DNA from: JBGPIK01 sp041484845 | Lineage (GTDB): Bacteria > Desulfobacterota > Binatia > UBA9968 | NCBI GenBank assembly: GCA_041484845.1 | Contig: JBGPIK010000115.1 | Location: 1 to 16,653 of the forward strand | DNA length: 16,653 bases | Reading direction: 5' to 3' | Shown here: in pieces, positions 1-5,819 of the stretch | How the letters are laid out: every line of letters begins with the position of its first letter | Position numbering within the stretch: position 1 is the first letter of the stretch | Program-made: the position numbers and the translations under genes | Notes under the pieces: model-generated | Databases searched by the model: none | Told to the model about the DNA's origin: nothing | Seen by the model: only the letters and a program-made list of their open reading frames with translations

Positions 1-85
1 CGGCCAGAACACGTCTCTGCTTCTCGTTGAGGAAGGGAAGAACTTCCGCTAGTTTTAACCGGAGTACCTTTGCGCGCTCCTCCAT
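1..85 (-). CDS. Transposase N-terminus (ISAzo13-like), cut by window edge
   Basis: The frame opens at an ATG at 83-85, directly preceded by an in-frame TGA, which fixes the start. The 28 visible residues include a stretch PFLNEKQRRVLA. This resembles the N-terminal signature of ISAzo13-family (DDE, Rhodopirellula-type) transposases, in which a 'LnErqRR..aaaEA' segment precedes the DNA-binding helix-turn-helix. No catalytic residue is visible because the gene leaves the window after 28 codons. The weak GGGTG just before the ATG is the only candidate ribosome site. It could belong to another transposase family, but its place at the breakpoint in nth supports a mobile-element origin. Confidence 0.5.
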   Translation of the reverse strand, partial: MEERAKVLRLKLAEVLPFLNEKQRRVLA

Positions 86-141
86 TCACCCAGCATAGAA
101 GAAATTGGTTGAAATGTCTATATTATTTTGTCACAGAGACT
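1..141 (-). mobile_element. End of an insertion sequence (ISAzo13-like), partial
   Basis: Homology to endonuclease III stops abruptly at the codon at 142-144, inside the helix-hairpin-helix motif. The sequence beyond it is unrelated: about 56 A/T-rich bases, then the start of a transposase-like reading frame that runs off the window edge. This is what the end of an insertion sequence inserted in a gene looks like. The element's tip should lie at about 139-141. Its inverted-repeat partner and any target duplication are outside the window, so exact ends cannot be set. Assignment to the ISAzo13 family rests only on the first 28 residues of the transposase. Confidence 0.55.
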
Positions 142-525
142 AACGTTCGCCGTCTTGCGCCCCACGCCGGCGAGGCGTATCAATTCTGCCATCGTCGCCG
201 GAACCTTGCCGCCGAATTCCTCGATCAACTGCCGCGCGCAACGCTGCAACCACTTCGCTTTGGCGCGAAAGAGTCCAAGCGTGCGGATCGCCTTTTCAAT
301 CTCGTTTATGGGCGCACGCGCGAGCGCCGAGGCATCGGGGTAACGCTGGAACAGAGCAGGAGTGACTTTATTAACGGCTTCGTCAGTGCACTGAGCCGAG
401 AGGATCACCGCCACCAATAGCTCGAAAGTACTTTTGTGCTGAAGCGGTACTTTAATTTCGCGATACGCCAGGGCAAGCCGTTCAGCAATGGCGCTTGCCT
501 GGCGCTTTTTTCCTGAATCGATTCT
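118..525 (-). pseudogene. nth: Endonuclease III (Nth) fragment, disrupted by an insertion sequence
   Basis: The frame matches the first half of endonuclease III, the base-excision-repair glycosylase/AP lyase for oxidised pyrimidines. It contains STFELLVAVILSAQCTDEAVNK and the helix-hairpin-helix AGVGRKTANV, including the lysine equivalent to catalytic Lys120 of E. coli. After TANV, homology ends at the insertion-sequence junction, and a TAG at 118-120 follows six codons later. The catalytic aspartate (Asp138 in E. coli) and the four cysteines of the [4Fe-4S] cluster are therefore absent. The 5' end is also odd. The frame is open only from a TAG at 526-528, and no ATG, GTG or TTG lies where the family normally starts; the first are a TTG/GTG pair well inside the conserved core. 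It sits 51 bases downstream of eno on the same strand. I infer a dead gene. Confidence 0.85.
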
Positions 526-576
526 CTATTGTACCGGTGCGATTTGGCTTGCCGGTTAGAGCGCAGTCGCGGCAAA

Positions 577-1863
577 TCAGCTTCCCCGGCGAACGCGAAA
601 GGCGCTCTTGCCGGCATAAACCGCGCGCCGGCCCAACTCCTCTTCTATCCTTAACAGCTGATTGTATTTAGCCGTCCGCTCGCCGCGGCACGGAGCGCCG
701 GTTTTGATTTGTCCAGCGTTGGTCGCCACGGCCAAATCGGCGATCGTTACGTCCTCGGTTTCGCCTGAGCGATGAGAAATGACAGTGGTGTAACCCGACT
801 GCTTCGCGAGCGCCATCGTCTCAAGCGTCTCGGTGAGCGAACCGATTTGATTGACTTTCACCAGAATCGAATTGGCCACTCCGGACTCGATTCCCCGTTT
901 CAACCGATCCTTATTGGTGACAAAAATATCGTCGCCGACGAGCTGGATTTTTTTGCCCATGGCCGCGGTCATCATGCGCCAACCCTCCCAGTCGTCCTCG
1001 GCAAAGCCGTCTTCAATGGAAACAATGGGATATTGCTTCACCCAATCTTCGTAGAGGCGAACCATCTCTTCGCGGTCACGTGCCTGGCCATCAGATTTCT
1101 TGAAAACGTATTTCCCGTCTTGGAAGAGTTCGCTCGAGGCCACGTCCAACGCCAACGCGACTTGCGTGCCGATGTTATACCCAGCTTGAGCGATCGCTTC
1201 GAGCAACAGCTCGATGGCCTCAGCGTTGCTCTTCAGGCGCGGGGCAAATCCGCCTTCGTCGCCAACGCTCGTCGAGTATGAGCGATCCTGCAGGACTTTT
1301 TTAAGTGTTTGAAAGATCTCCGCGGCTGCTCTCAGGGCTTCAGCAAAATTCTTCATCCCATAAGGCACGATCATGAATTCCTGCACATCAACATTGTTGT
1401 CGGCATGAGCACCGCCGTTCATTACGTTAAGCATTGGCACCGGCAGTGTCTTGGCCACCGGCCCGCCCAAGTAACGATAGAGCGAAACCTTTTGCGTGCG
1501 CGCTTGGGCATGAGCCGTCGCCAACGAAACTCCCAGAATGGCATTCGCGCCGATCTTTCCTTTATCAGGAGTACCGTCCATATCGATCATAATCCGGTCG
1601 ATGCCGGCCTGGTCGCGCGCATCTTTGCCGCGTAAACGCGGCGCGATTTTGCGGTTAACGTTCTCCACCGCGCGCGCGACGCCCTTTCCCAGAAAGCGCT
1701 TGCCGCCGTCGCGCAACTCGACCGCCTCGTGCTCGCCGGTAGAAGCGCCGGAAGGAATCGTGGCGCGCCCCCCAACACCGTTCTTGAGCCATACCTCGAC
1801 CTCGACCGTCGGTTGTCCGCGGGAATCCAAGACCTCGCGCGCGTGTACCCGTTGAATTTTCAT
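577..1863 (-). CDS. eno: Enolase (phosphopyruvate hydratase)
   Basis: Enolase interconverts 2-phosphoglycerate and phosphoenolpyruvate in cytoplasmic glycolysis/gluconeogenesis. The 428 residues match the usual length and show every catalytic element: QEFMIVP (Glu162), GDEGGF (Glu203), ALDVAS (metal ligand Asp240), SIEDG (metal ligand Glu284), GDDIFVTN (metal ligand Asp311), catalytic Lys336, SHRSGETED (His364) and KTGAP (Lys387). The start MKIQRVHAREVLDSRG is typical of the family and follows a GGGAGG at 1870-1875 at good spacing. The gene is divergent from the FtsB-like gene, whereas in many proteobacteria eno and ftsB are codirectional. The nth remnant lies just downstream. Confidence 0.98.
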   Translation of the reverse strand: MKIQRVHAREVLDSRGQPTVEVEVWLKNGVGGRATIPSGASTGEHEAVELRDGGKRFLGKGVARAVENVNRKIAPRLRGKDARDQAGIDRIMIDMDGTPDKGKIGANAILGVSLATAHAQARTQKVSLYRYLGGPVAKTLPVPMLNVMNGGAHADNNVDVQEFMIVPYGMKNFAEALRAAAEIFQTLKKVLQDRSYSTSVGDEGGFAPRLKSNAEAIELLLEAIAQAGYNIGTQVALALDVASSELFQDGKYVFKKSDGQARDREEMVRLYEDWVKQYPIVSIEDGFAEDDWEGWRMMTAAMGKKIQLVGDDIFVTNKDRLKRGIESGVANSILVKVNQIGSLTETLETMALAKQSGYTTVISHRSGETEDVTIADLAVATNAGQIKTGAPCRGERTAKYNQLLRIEEELGRRAVYAGKSAFRVRRGS

Positions 1864-1869
1864 CGCTAG

Positions 1870-1875
1870 CCTCCC
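1870..1875 (-). promoter_or_regulatory. Ribosome binding site of eno
   Basis: GGGAGG lies 6 bases before the eno ATG and supports the chosen start. I found no convincing -35/-10 pair for eno in the 78 bases shared with ftsB. Confidence 0.75.
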
Positions 1876-1941
1876 AAAAAGGTAATTAACAGCACAAAAG
1901 CATAAAACATGTTATATTACCATTCTCGCGGTGGCATTCCG

Positions 1942-2319
1942 ATGAAGCTTCTTGTTCACCTTTTGTCTCGTTGGTTGCTCTATTTTCTCGCTTGTTCAAT
2001 TGTCCTGCTCTCCCTTTACGCGATTCTCGGAGAGCGCGGCGCTATTCATCTATGGCGTCTGCGCGGAGAGAAAATAAAAATGGACGAGCAAAACTATCGT
2101 CTCCATAATGAAAACGAAGCGTTGCGCCAGCGAATCACTCGGCTGCGTTCCGACGATTCCTATCTCGAAAAAATTGCTCGGGAGGAATTGAACCTGGTCC
2201 GTCCCGGAGAGGTTATCTATCGTTTTCCGTCTTCACAACCGCGGAGCAACCGGCCCAGGGCGTTGAGCGACTCTTTTTCCGAGTCGCGCTTGCCCGAGGA
2301 CCAAAAACGACAGCGGTGA
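1942..2319 (+). CDS. ftsB: FtsB/DivIC-like septum formation initiator
   Basis: A small single-pass membrane protein of the FtsB/DivIC type, which joins FtsL and FtsQ in the divisome and helps activate septal peptidoglycan synthesis. The 125-residue protein has a short basic N-terminus, a transmembrane helix at about 11-29, and a coiled-coil at about 38-68 rich in Glu, Arg, Asn and Leu. It then carries the hallmark DDSYLEKIAREELNLVRPGE at about 71-90, close to the 'E..AReelglv.pgE' family signature, and ends in a polar tail. I prefer the ATG at 1942, which has GGTGG at 1931-1935. The in-frame ATG at 1909 would add 11 residues before the membrane segment and has no ribosome site. Adjacency to eno is conserved in many Gram-negatives, though here the two are divergent. 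Confidence 0.85.
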   Translation: MKLLVHLLSRWLLYFLACSIVLLSLYAILGERGAIHLWRLRGEKIKMDEQNYRLHNENEALRQRITRLRSDDSYLEKIAREELNLVRPGEVIYRFPSSQPRSNRPRALSDSFSESRLPEDQKRQR

Positions 2320-2329
2320 CGCGCGGCGT

Positions 2330-2359
2330 CGGGTTGCGCCTTTTCGGTCCCGGCTTTTT
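2330..2359 (+). terminator. Possible weak intrinsic terminator after ftsB
   Basis: CGGG at 2330-2333 can pair with CCCG at 2349-2352, with a small inner GCC/GGT stem, and GCTTTTTA follows. The stem is short and imperfect. The rest of the 114-base space between the convergent ftsB and gcvH-like genes shows nothing else clear. Confidence 0.3.
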
Positions 2360-2433
2360 AACTCCGCAACCTAAAATGATCGCGCTGGGGACAACCGACC
2401 TTTAAGGCGAATGAGGGCGAGAGAAAAAAGAGT

Positions 2434-2817
2434 TTACGATTTATCTTTGAAAACGAAGTGATAGTACTCATCCATGTCCATGAGCGAATCGAGCTCAGAG
2501 TCGTCCTTCAATTGAATCTCGACTAGCCAACCGTCATTATAAGGATCTTCGTTAATAATGGACGGGCGTTCTTCCAGTTGAGGATTCACCGCTAGAACCG
2601 TGCCCGACACCGGCGATATCAGCTCATGAACGGTGGAAACCGATTCCAGCTCCGCGAACACTTCGCCTTCTTCGATTATGTCACCGACTTCGGGCAGCTC
2701 CGCGCAGATGACCGTACCGAGTTCCCCTTGAATAAAATTCGTCAATCCCAAATAGACGTGTTCATCAACCACCCCGACCCAAATGTGCTCCTCACTAACT
2801 TTGACATCCTTATCCAT
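2434..2817 (-). CDS. GcvH-like protein lacking the lipoyl lysine
   Basis: The 127-residue protein has the whole fold of the glycine cleavage system H protein: EEHIWVGV near the start, LGLTNFIQGELGTVICAELPEVG, GEVFAELESV, then SPVSGTVLAVN, INEDPYNDGWL and an acidic C-terminus. In true H proteins the lipoic acid is carried on a lysine in the motif ESVKA/ESVKS. Here the motif reads ESVSTVHELISP, so the acceptor is Ser61 (codon TCC at 2635-2637). The rest of the barrel is intact, so this is not simple decay. By known chemistry it cannot be lipoylated at the canonical site and probably does not serve as the methylamine carrier. No gcvT, gcvP or lipoate ligase gene is nearby. It has a good promoter just upstream but no obvious Shine-Dalgarno, and it is divergent from the ThDP decarboxylase pair. 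Its actual role is unknown. Confidence 0.85.
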   Translation of the reverse strand: MDKDVKVSEEHIWVGVVDEHVYLGLTNFIQGELGTVICAELPEVGDIIEEGEVFAELESVSTVHELISPVSGTVLAVNPQLEERPSIINEDPYNDGWLVEIQLKDDSELDSLMDMDEYYHFVFKDKS

Positions 2818-2836
2818 AGACGTTTTCGCAGGCTTT

Positions 2837-2864
2837 ACTATATGGGTTGTCGCTTCCCTGTCAA
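2837..2864 (-). promoter_or_regulatory. Sigma70-like promoter of the GcvH-like gene
   Basis: A TTGACA -35 (2859-2864 on the minus strand) and a TATAGT -10 (2837-2842) are separated by 16 bases. The predicted transcript starts near 2830, giving a leader of only about 13 bases with no clear ribosome site. Confidence 0.6.
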
Positions 2865-2909
2865 GAGCAATAAATGCACTTCAGCGATGCGTTACGGCTG
2901 GGATTAATC

Positions 2910-2939
2910 TTGACAAAACCAGCGGATTCGCAGTATGTC
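2910..2939 (+). promoter_or_regulatory. Possible promoter of the ThDP decarboxylase genes
   Basis: TTGACA at 2910-2915 is followed 18 bases later by TATGTC at 2934-2939. The -35 is perfect and the -10 moderate. It lies about 85 bases before the first decarboxylase gene and is back-to-back with the promoter of the GcvH-like gene, so the two could be co-regulated. Confidence 0.4.
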
Positions 2940-3022
2940 CCTCGACAAGTTTCGCTTGATAAAAAGGTTCCCGAAACTCAAGATTTATTGAATTGCCCAA
3001 ACTCTTAAGAACAGGTAGCGCT

Positions 3023-3535
3023 ATGACAACGACCGCCTCGAAACAGCGCGCCGCTCGAATCGTTGCGGGATTAAAAAAGGCCGGCATCGATTTCGTCGCA
3101 ACGCTGCCGGACGAAAAAATGCTCGAATTGATTCGCACGGTCGAGCGCGACCCGGGATTGAAGCACGTTCCGCTCTGTCGCGAAGAAGAAGGGATCGGCA
3201 TTTGTGCGGGCGCTTATCTAGCGGGTAAGAAAACGGCCCTGATCATGCAGAACGCCGGCTTTCTAAACAGTTGCAACGCGCTCACCACGACTTCCCTGCA
3301 GTTTCAAATACCCGCGCTCCTGCTAATCTATTACGCGGGAGATATCGGCGATCGCGGCTTCACCACCCTTGGCTCGGTCACGGAACCCGTATTAAAAGCG
3401 CTCGGAATCCGCAGCACCATTCTGCGCCGGATAGATGAGTGCGACGAAATTTTACGCGACGCGCAGATTCTTGCCGACGATTCGAAAAGACCTGTGGCGG
3501 TGCTCCTCACGAAAAGCGCACTCGGAGTAAAGTGA
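3023..3535 (+). CDS. ThDP-dependent decarboxylase, PYR-domain subunit (sulfopyruvate/phosphonopyruvate type, ComD-like)
   Basis: This 170-residue protein corresponds to the N-terminal pyrimidine-binding (PYR) half of thiamine-diphosphate decarboxylases, encoded as a separate subunit as in ComD, the alpha subunit of sulfopyruvate decarboxylase. Key features are LKKAGIDFVATLPDEKM near the start, the cluster CREEEGIGICAGAYLAGKK at about 52-70 that includes the glutamate expected to activate the thiazolium cofactor (about Glu56), NAGFLNSCNAL at 77-87, and RPVAVLLTKSAL at the end. The ATG at 3023 has AGG at 3013-3015. An in-frame TTG at 2993 is a weaker alternative. The stop overlaps the next start (TGATG), so the two subunits are surely co-translated. 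The substrate cannot be told from sequence: sulfopyruvate, phosphonopyruvate or a related 3-substituted pyruvate. No coenzyme M or phosphonate genes are nearby. Confidence 0.8.
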   Translation: MTTTASKQRAARIVAGLKKAGIDFVATLPDEKMLELIRTVERDPGLKHVPLCREEEGIGICAGAYLAGKKTALIMQNAGFLNSCNALTTTSLQFQIPALLLIYYAGDIGDRGFTTLGSVTEPVLKALGIRSTILRRIDECDEILRDAQILADDSKRPVAVLLTKSALGVK

Positions 3536-4134
3536 TGCAGCGATACGACTATTTGCGTTCCATCGCCGGCGACGCTAAGGACGCCTTGGTGGTTTGCACC
3601 GGATGGAGCGCGAGAGAGTGGTGGGCGCTTCGGCCGGGCGATGGCAATCTCAAGACGCGAACTTTAGGCTTGGTTTCGTCCATTGCGGCAGGTCTGGCTC
3701 TGGCTTTGCCGCACCGCAAAGTCATCGCCATTGACGGCGACGGCGCGTTTCTGATGAACCTTTGCGGTTTGCCGACCATCGCGTCGCAAAATCCCGGCAA
3801 CCTCATCCATCTGCTCTTCGACAATGAAATTTATGAGGCCTCGGGAGGCACCGCTACGGCTTCCCCTACAGCCGATGCGGTGGCGCTCGCCAAGGGCGCC
3901 GGTTACAGGCATGCGTCCTGGGTTAAAACGCGCGAAGCCTTCCGCGCCGCGTTTTCCCGGGCATGGCAGCGAAATGAACTGACTTTGATAGCCGTCAAAA
4001 CTGCTCCGGGGCAACCTGACGATCTTCCGCCGCTGCGACTGGATGAGATCGAAAACAAATACCGATTCATGCGCTATTTGGAAGCAACGGAACAAAGGGC
4101 GATTGTGAATCCGGGCTTTGACTCGAAACTATAA
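3535..4134 (+). CDS. ThDP-dependent decarboxylase, PP-domain subunit (ComE-like)
   Basis: This is the cofactor-binding partner of the preceding subunit. The 199 residues contain LGLVSSIAAGLALALP, then the thiamine-diphosphate/Mg motif: GDG at 68-70, followed after about 26 residues by DNEIYEASGG (Asp96, Asn97). This matches the PP domain of ComE and the C-terminal half of phosphonopyruvate decarboxylase. The start is the ATG overlapping the upstream TGA. Together the two chains reconstitute a complete PYR+PP active site expected to decarboxylate a 3-substituted pyruvate to an aldehyde in the cytoplasm. The C-terminal extension after about residue 160, with DEIENKYRFMRYLEA, is not part of the core motif set. 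The gene ends 6 bases from the convergent acyltransferase gene. Confidence 0.8.
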   Translation: MQRYDYLRSIAGDAKDALVVCTGWSAREWWALRPGDGNLKTRTLGLVSSIAAGLALALPHRKVIAIDGDGAFLMNLCGLPTIASQNPGNLIHLLFDNEIYEASGGTATASPTADAVALAKGAGYRHASWVKTREAFRAAFSRAWQRNELTLIAVKTAPGQPDDLPPLRLDEIENKYRFMRYLEATEQRAIVNPGFDSKL

Positions 4135-4140
4135 TCGCCC

Positions 4141-5199
4141 TCAGATATCTTTATGGCTATTTGCGGCTGAAGCTCCGGCGGAATCGGCTAAGGGCGCTGC
4201 GGTGCGACTGCTTTCATCAGCGGTCTCGACGGCCGCACGTTGGCGGGCATACGCCTTGCGGGGAATCCTGTTCTCGCGCGGAAAACCAAGCCAACCCCAT
4301 TGATCGGGATAGCGCCGAATCATGGCCTCTAGGTGGCGAGTAAACAGCGCGGTCGTTGCCGCAACGCTTTCATCCAAATCGTCTTTCCGAATCGGTTCAA
4401 TTTCCGTTCCCACGGAAAGAATCAGCGAATCATCGGGCCGTCGAATGGCGAACATCGGCAAAGTCACGGCGCCGGTGCGAAGCGCAAGGGTTGCCGGCCC
4501 CCGCGGAGCCGAAGAACGTTGGCCCATGAAATCCACGGTCACTCCGCCGGACTTAAATTCGTCGGCGATCACGAGGACGATTCGGTTGTTGCGCAACGCC
4601 CGCAAAATTCCGCGAGCCGCTTCGCGCCGAGGTTTTGCGGAAATCGTGTGAATACCGATTTGCGCGCGATAATCATTCATCAATTGCGCGAAGCGCTCGT
4701 CACTCGGATGTTTAACCACAACACTGAACGGATAGCCGCTCGCCGCGAGACGCGCTCCGATCATAGCAAAACTGCCCAGGTGTGCGCTGAGGCCGAGCAC
4801 GCCCCGCCCTAACGCAAGCGCGCGCTGCAAATGTTCTTCGCCTTCCAGCTGAACGGTCGAAACAATTCTTTCTTTTGAAAAATGCATTACCGCGCTGGTT
4901 TCGAGCACGGTCTGCGCGAAATTTTTCCACGCGTGCCAAACCAGAGCCTTCCGCTCCCCGGGATTGCTAAGGGTATCCGCTAAAGCCTTGGACACGTTCG
5001 CCAGCATACGCCGGCGATATCGCCAAAGGCCCCGAAAGGTCACCCAAGCCCAGAAATCCGTGAATCGAATAAGCAGTCGGTAAGGAATCCACGGCAGCGC
5101 AACGATAAAAGCGCGCAGCGCATACTCCCCCATGCGGTAGCGCGCGCTATAAAAGAATTGTGCAATTTTCGAGCGCTTTTTGCGCCGTCGCGGCAGCAT
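4141..5199 (-). CDS. LpxL/HtrB-family lysophospholipid (lipid A) acyltransferase-like protein
   Basis: The 352 residues resemble LpxL/LpxM-type acyltransferases, inner-membrane enzymes that add secondary acyl chains to lipid A on the cytoplasmic face. Visible features are a very basic N-terminus (residues 1-10), a hydrophobic segment near 26-56, the region SAHLGSFAMIG at 138-148, the block at about 212-250 (ADEFKSGG, VDFMGQ, APRGPATLALRTGA) and PDQWGWLGFPRENR near 308-321. The family's catalytic motif is HX4D/E; here it is His140-Leu-Gly-Ser-Phe-Ala145, so the acidic partner is alanine (GCT at 4765-4767). Either another residue substitutes or the protein is inactive or altered in chemistry. 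The polar, Ala/Ser-rich tail after about 330 is atypical. No ribosome site precedes the ATG, and a candidate promoter would give a nearly leaderless transcript. Confidence 0.8.
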   Translation of the reverse strand: MLPRRRKKRSKIAQFFYSARYRMGEYALRAFIVALPWIPYRLLIRFTDFWAWVTFRGLWRYRRRMLANVSKALADTLSNPGERKALVWHAWKNFAQTVLETSAVMHFSKERIVSTVQLEGEEHLQRALALGRGVLGLSAHLGSFAMIGARLAASGYPFSVVVKHPSDERFAQLMNDYRAQIGIHTISAKPRREAARGILRALRNNRIVLVIADEFKSGGVTVDFMGQRSSAPRGPATLALRTGAVTLPMFAIRRPDDSLILSVGTEIEPIRKDDLDESVAATTALFTRHLEAMIRRYPDQWGWLGFPRENRIPRKAYARQRAAVETADESSRTAAPLADSAGASAANSHKDI

Positions 5200-5205
5200 T
5201 AGAAG

Positions 5206-5234
5206 TTTATGAATGGGTTTCGAGTGCTTTGCAA
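5206..5234 (-). promoter_or_regulatory. Possible promoter giving a leaderless acyltransferase mRNA
   Basis: TTGCAA (5229-5234) and CATAAA (5206-5211) are separated by 17 bases on the minus strand, each matching 4 of 6 consensus bases. The start codon follows the -10 by only six bases. This would make the transcript essentially leaderless and agrees with the absence of a Shine-Dalgarno. Confidence 0.35.
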
Positions 5235-5260
5235 GACGTACGCCGCATTGCGCGCCAAAC

Positions 5261-5291
5261 GAAAAAGGCGGTAGGGATTACCCACCGCCTT
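5261..5291 (-). terminator. Intrinsic terminator of the iron-sulfur operon
   Basis: On the minus strand, AAGGCGGT plus GGG pairs with CCC plus ACCGCCTT around a 4-base loop, with one bulged base. TTTTTC follows directly. It lies 23 bases beyond the stop of the small unknown gene and closes the iscS-to-unknown unit. The opposite strand has no T-run, so it acts in one direction. Confidence 0.8.
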
Positions 5292-5314
5292 CGAATATCA
5301 CGAAAAGGCCGACC

Positions 5315-5773
5315 TCAGCGTCCCGCCATCTTCCGCACGCGGTGCCCGGCTCGACGAGCAAGGCTTACGCTTCTACGGTTTCTCGTACGCCGCGGCGCGA
5401 GTTGGTAGACTTTGGCCTGGGTGTGGTCGGCCAATTTTTGCTGTTTCCAACGCATTAGCCCTTCGCGCAGGTAAGCGGGATCGAAGCCCAAAGTTTCGCA
5501 AACACTATCGAAAGAAAAAAGCCAATCGCTATTTTCATCCAGGAGCCATTCCTCGGTTTCCTCAGCGAGAATTTTCCCTTTACCTTCGTGGGTAAAAATG
5601 TATTTTTGATAGCAGGCTATGGCATCTTCCAAAACCGCCAGCATCAGTTTTTTTTCCGGCTCGAGGTGAAACTTGCGCCGAAATGTCTCCAGATACTGGT
5701 CCGGCAAAAGCGTGTCGGGTTGAAACAACGAGGTCACACGCTCTTCCATACTTAGTCCAGTTTCATAACTCAT
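5315..5773 (-). CDS. Conserved-looking protein of unknown function, last gene of the Fe-S operon
   Basis: I cannot name a function for this 152-residue protein. It is soluble, with no signal peptide or membrane segment. The middle (about 28-107) is well ordered, with YLETFRRKFHLEPEKK, LMLAVLEDAIACYQKYIF, EETEEWLLDENSDWLFSFD and CETLGFDPAYLREGL. Such blocks look like a family I have the impression of having seen in deltaproteobacterial genomes, often uncharacterised. The last 28 residues are strongly basic (many Arg), suggesting contact with nucleic acid or membrane; that is inference. It follows the Rrf2 gene by 46 bases and has an unusually strong ribosome site, GGGAGGTGA, 7 bases before the ATG. 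The terminator behind it marks it as part of the iron-sulfur unit. It contains only two cysteines (53 and 92) and no metal motif. Confidence 0.75.
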   Translation of the reverse strand: MSYETGLSMEERVTSLFQPDTLLPDQYLETFRRKFHLEPEKKLMLAVLEDAIACYQKYIFTHEGKGKILAEETEEWLLDENSDWLFSFDSVCETLGFDPAYLREGLMRWKQQKLADHTQAKVYQLAPRRTRNRRSVSLARRAGHRVRKMAGR

Positions 5774-5780
5774 ACGAAAA

Positions 5781-5789
5781 TCACCTCCC
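5781..5789 (-). promoter_or_regulatory. Very strong Shine-Dalgarno of the unknown small gene
   Basis: GGGAGGTGA, an almost full complement of the 16S rRNA tail, lies 7 bases before the ATG at 5773. Other genes of the unit have far weaker sites, so this product may be made in higher amounts than the enzymes upstream. Confidence 0.8.
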
Positions 5790-5799
5790 TATGGGATCT

Positions 5800-5817
5800 C
5801 GGGTTTCATGAAACCCG
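5800..5817. repeat. Perfect 18-bp palindrome between the Rrf2 and unknown genes
   Basis: CGGGTTTCATGAAACCCG reads identically on both strands. It begins 2 bases after the Rrf2 stop and lies just before the strong ribosome site of the next gene. It has no T-tract, so it is not a standard terminator. It could be an mRNA stem (3' end stabiliser or attenuator) or a dimeric-regulator operator. Confidence 0.6.
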
Positions 5818-5819
5818 GA

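Noticed and set aside
523..579. Inverted repeat just after enolase as an intrinsic terminator
   Set aside because: Arms GATTTG...CAAATC and CCG...CGG can pair, but there is a 5-base bulge, a large loop and no T-run.
772..1281. 169-codon open frame opposite enolase
   Set aside because: Antisense shadow of a gene with every catalytic residue intact.
1864..1941. Promoters for eno and ftsB in the shared 78-base spacer
   Set aside because: TATATT at 1913-1918 could be a -10 for ftsB, but no acceptable -35 exists on either strand at correct spacing.
2434..2817. Annotating this gene as a functional glycine cleavage H protein
   Set aside because: The lipoyl-accepting lysine is absent and no gcvT/gcvP is adjacent.
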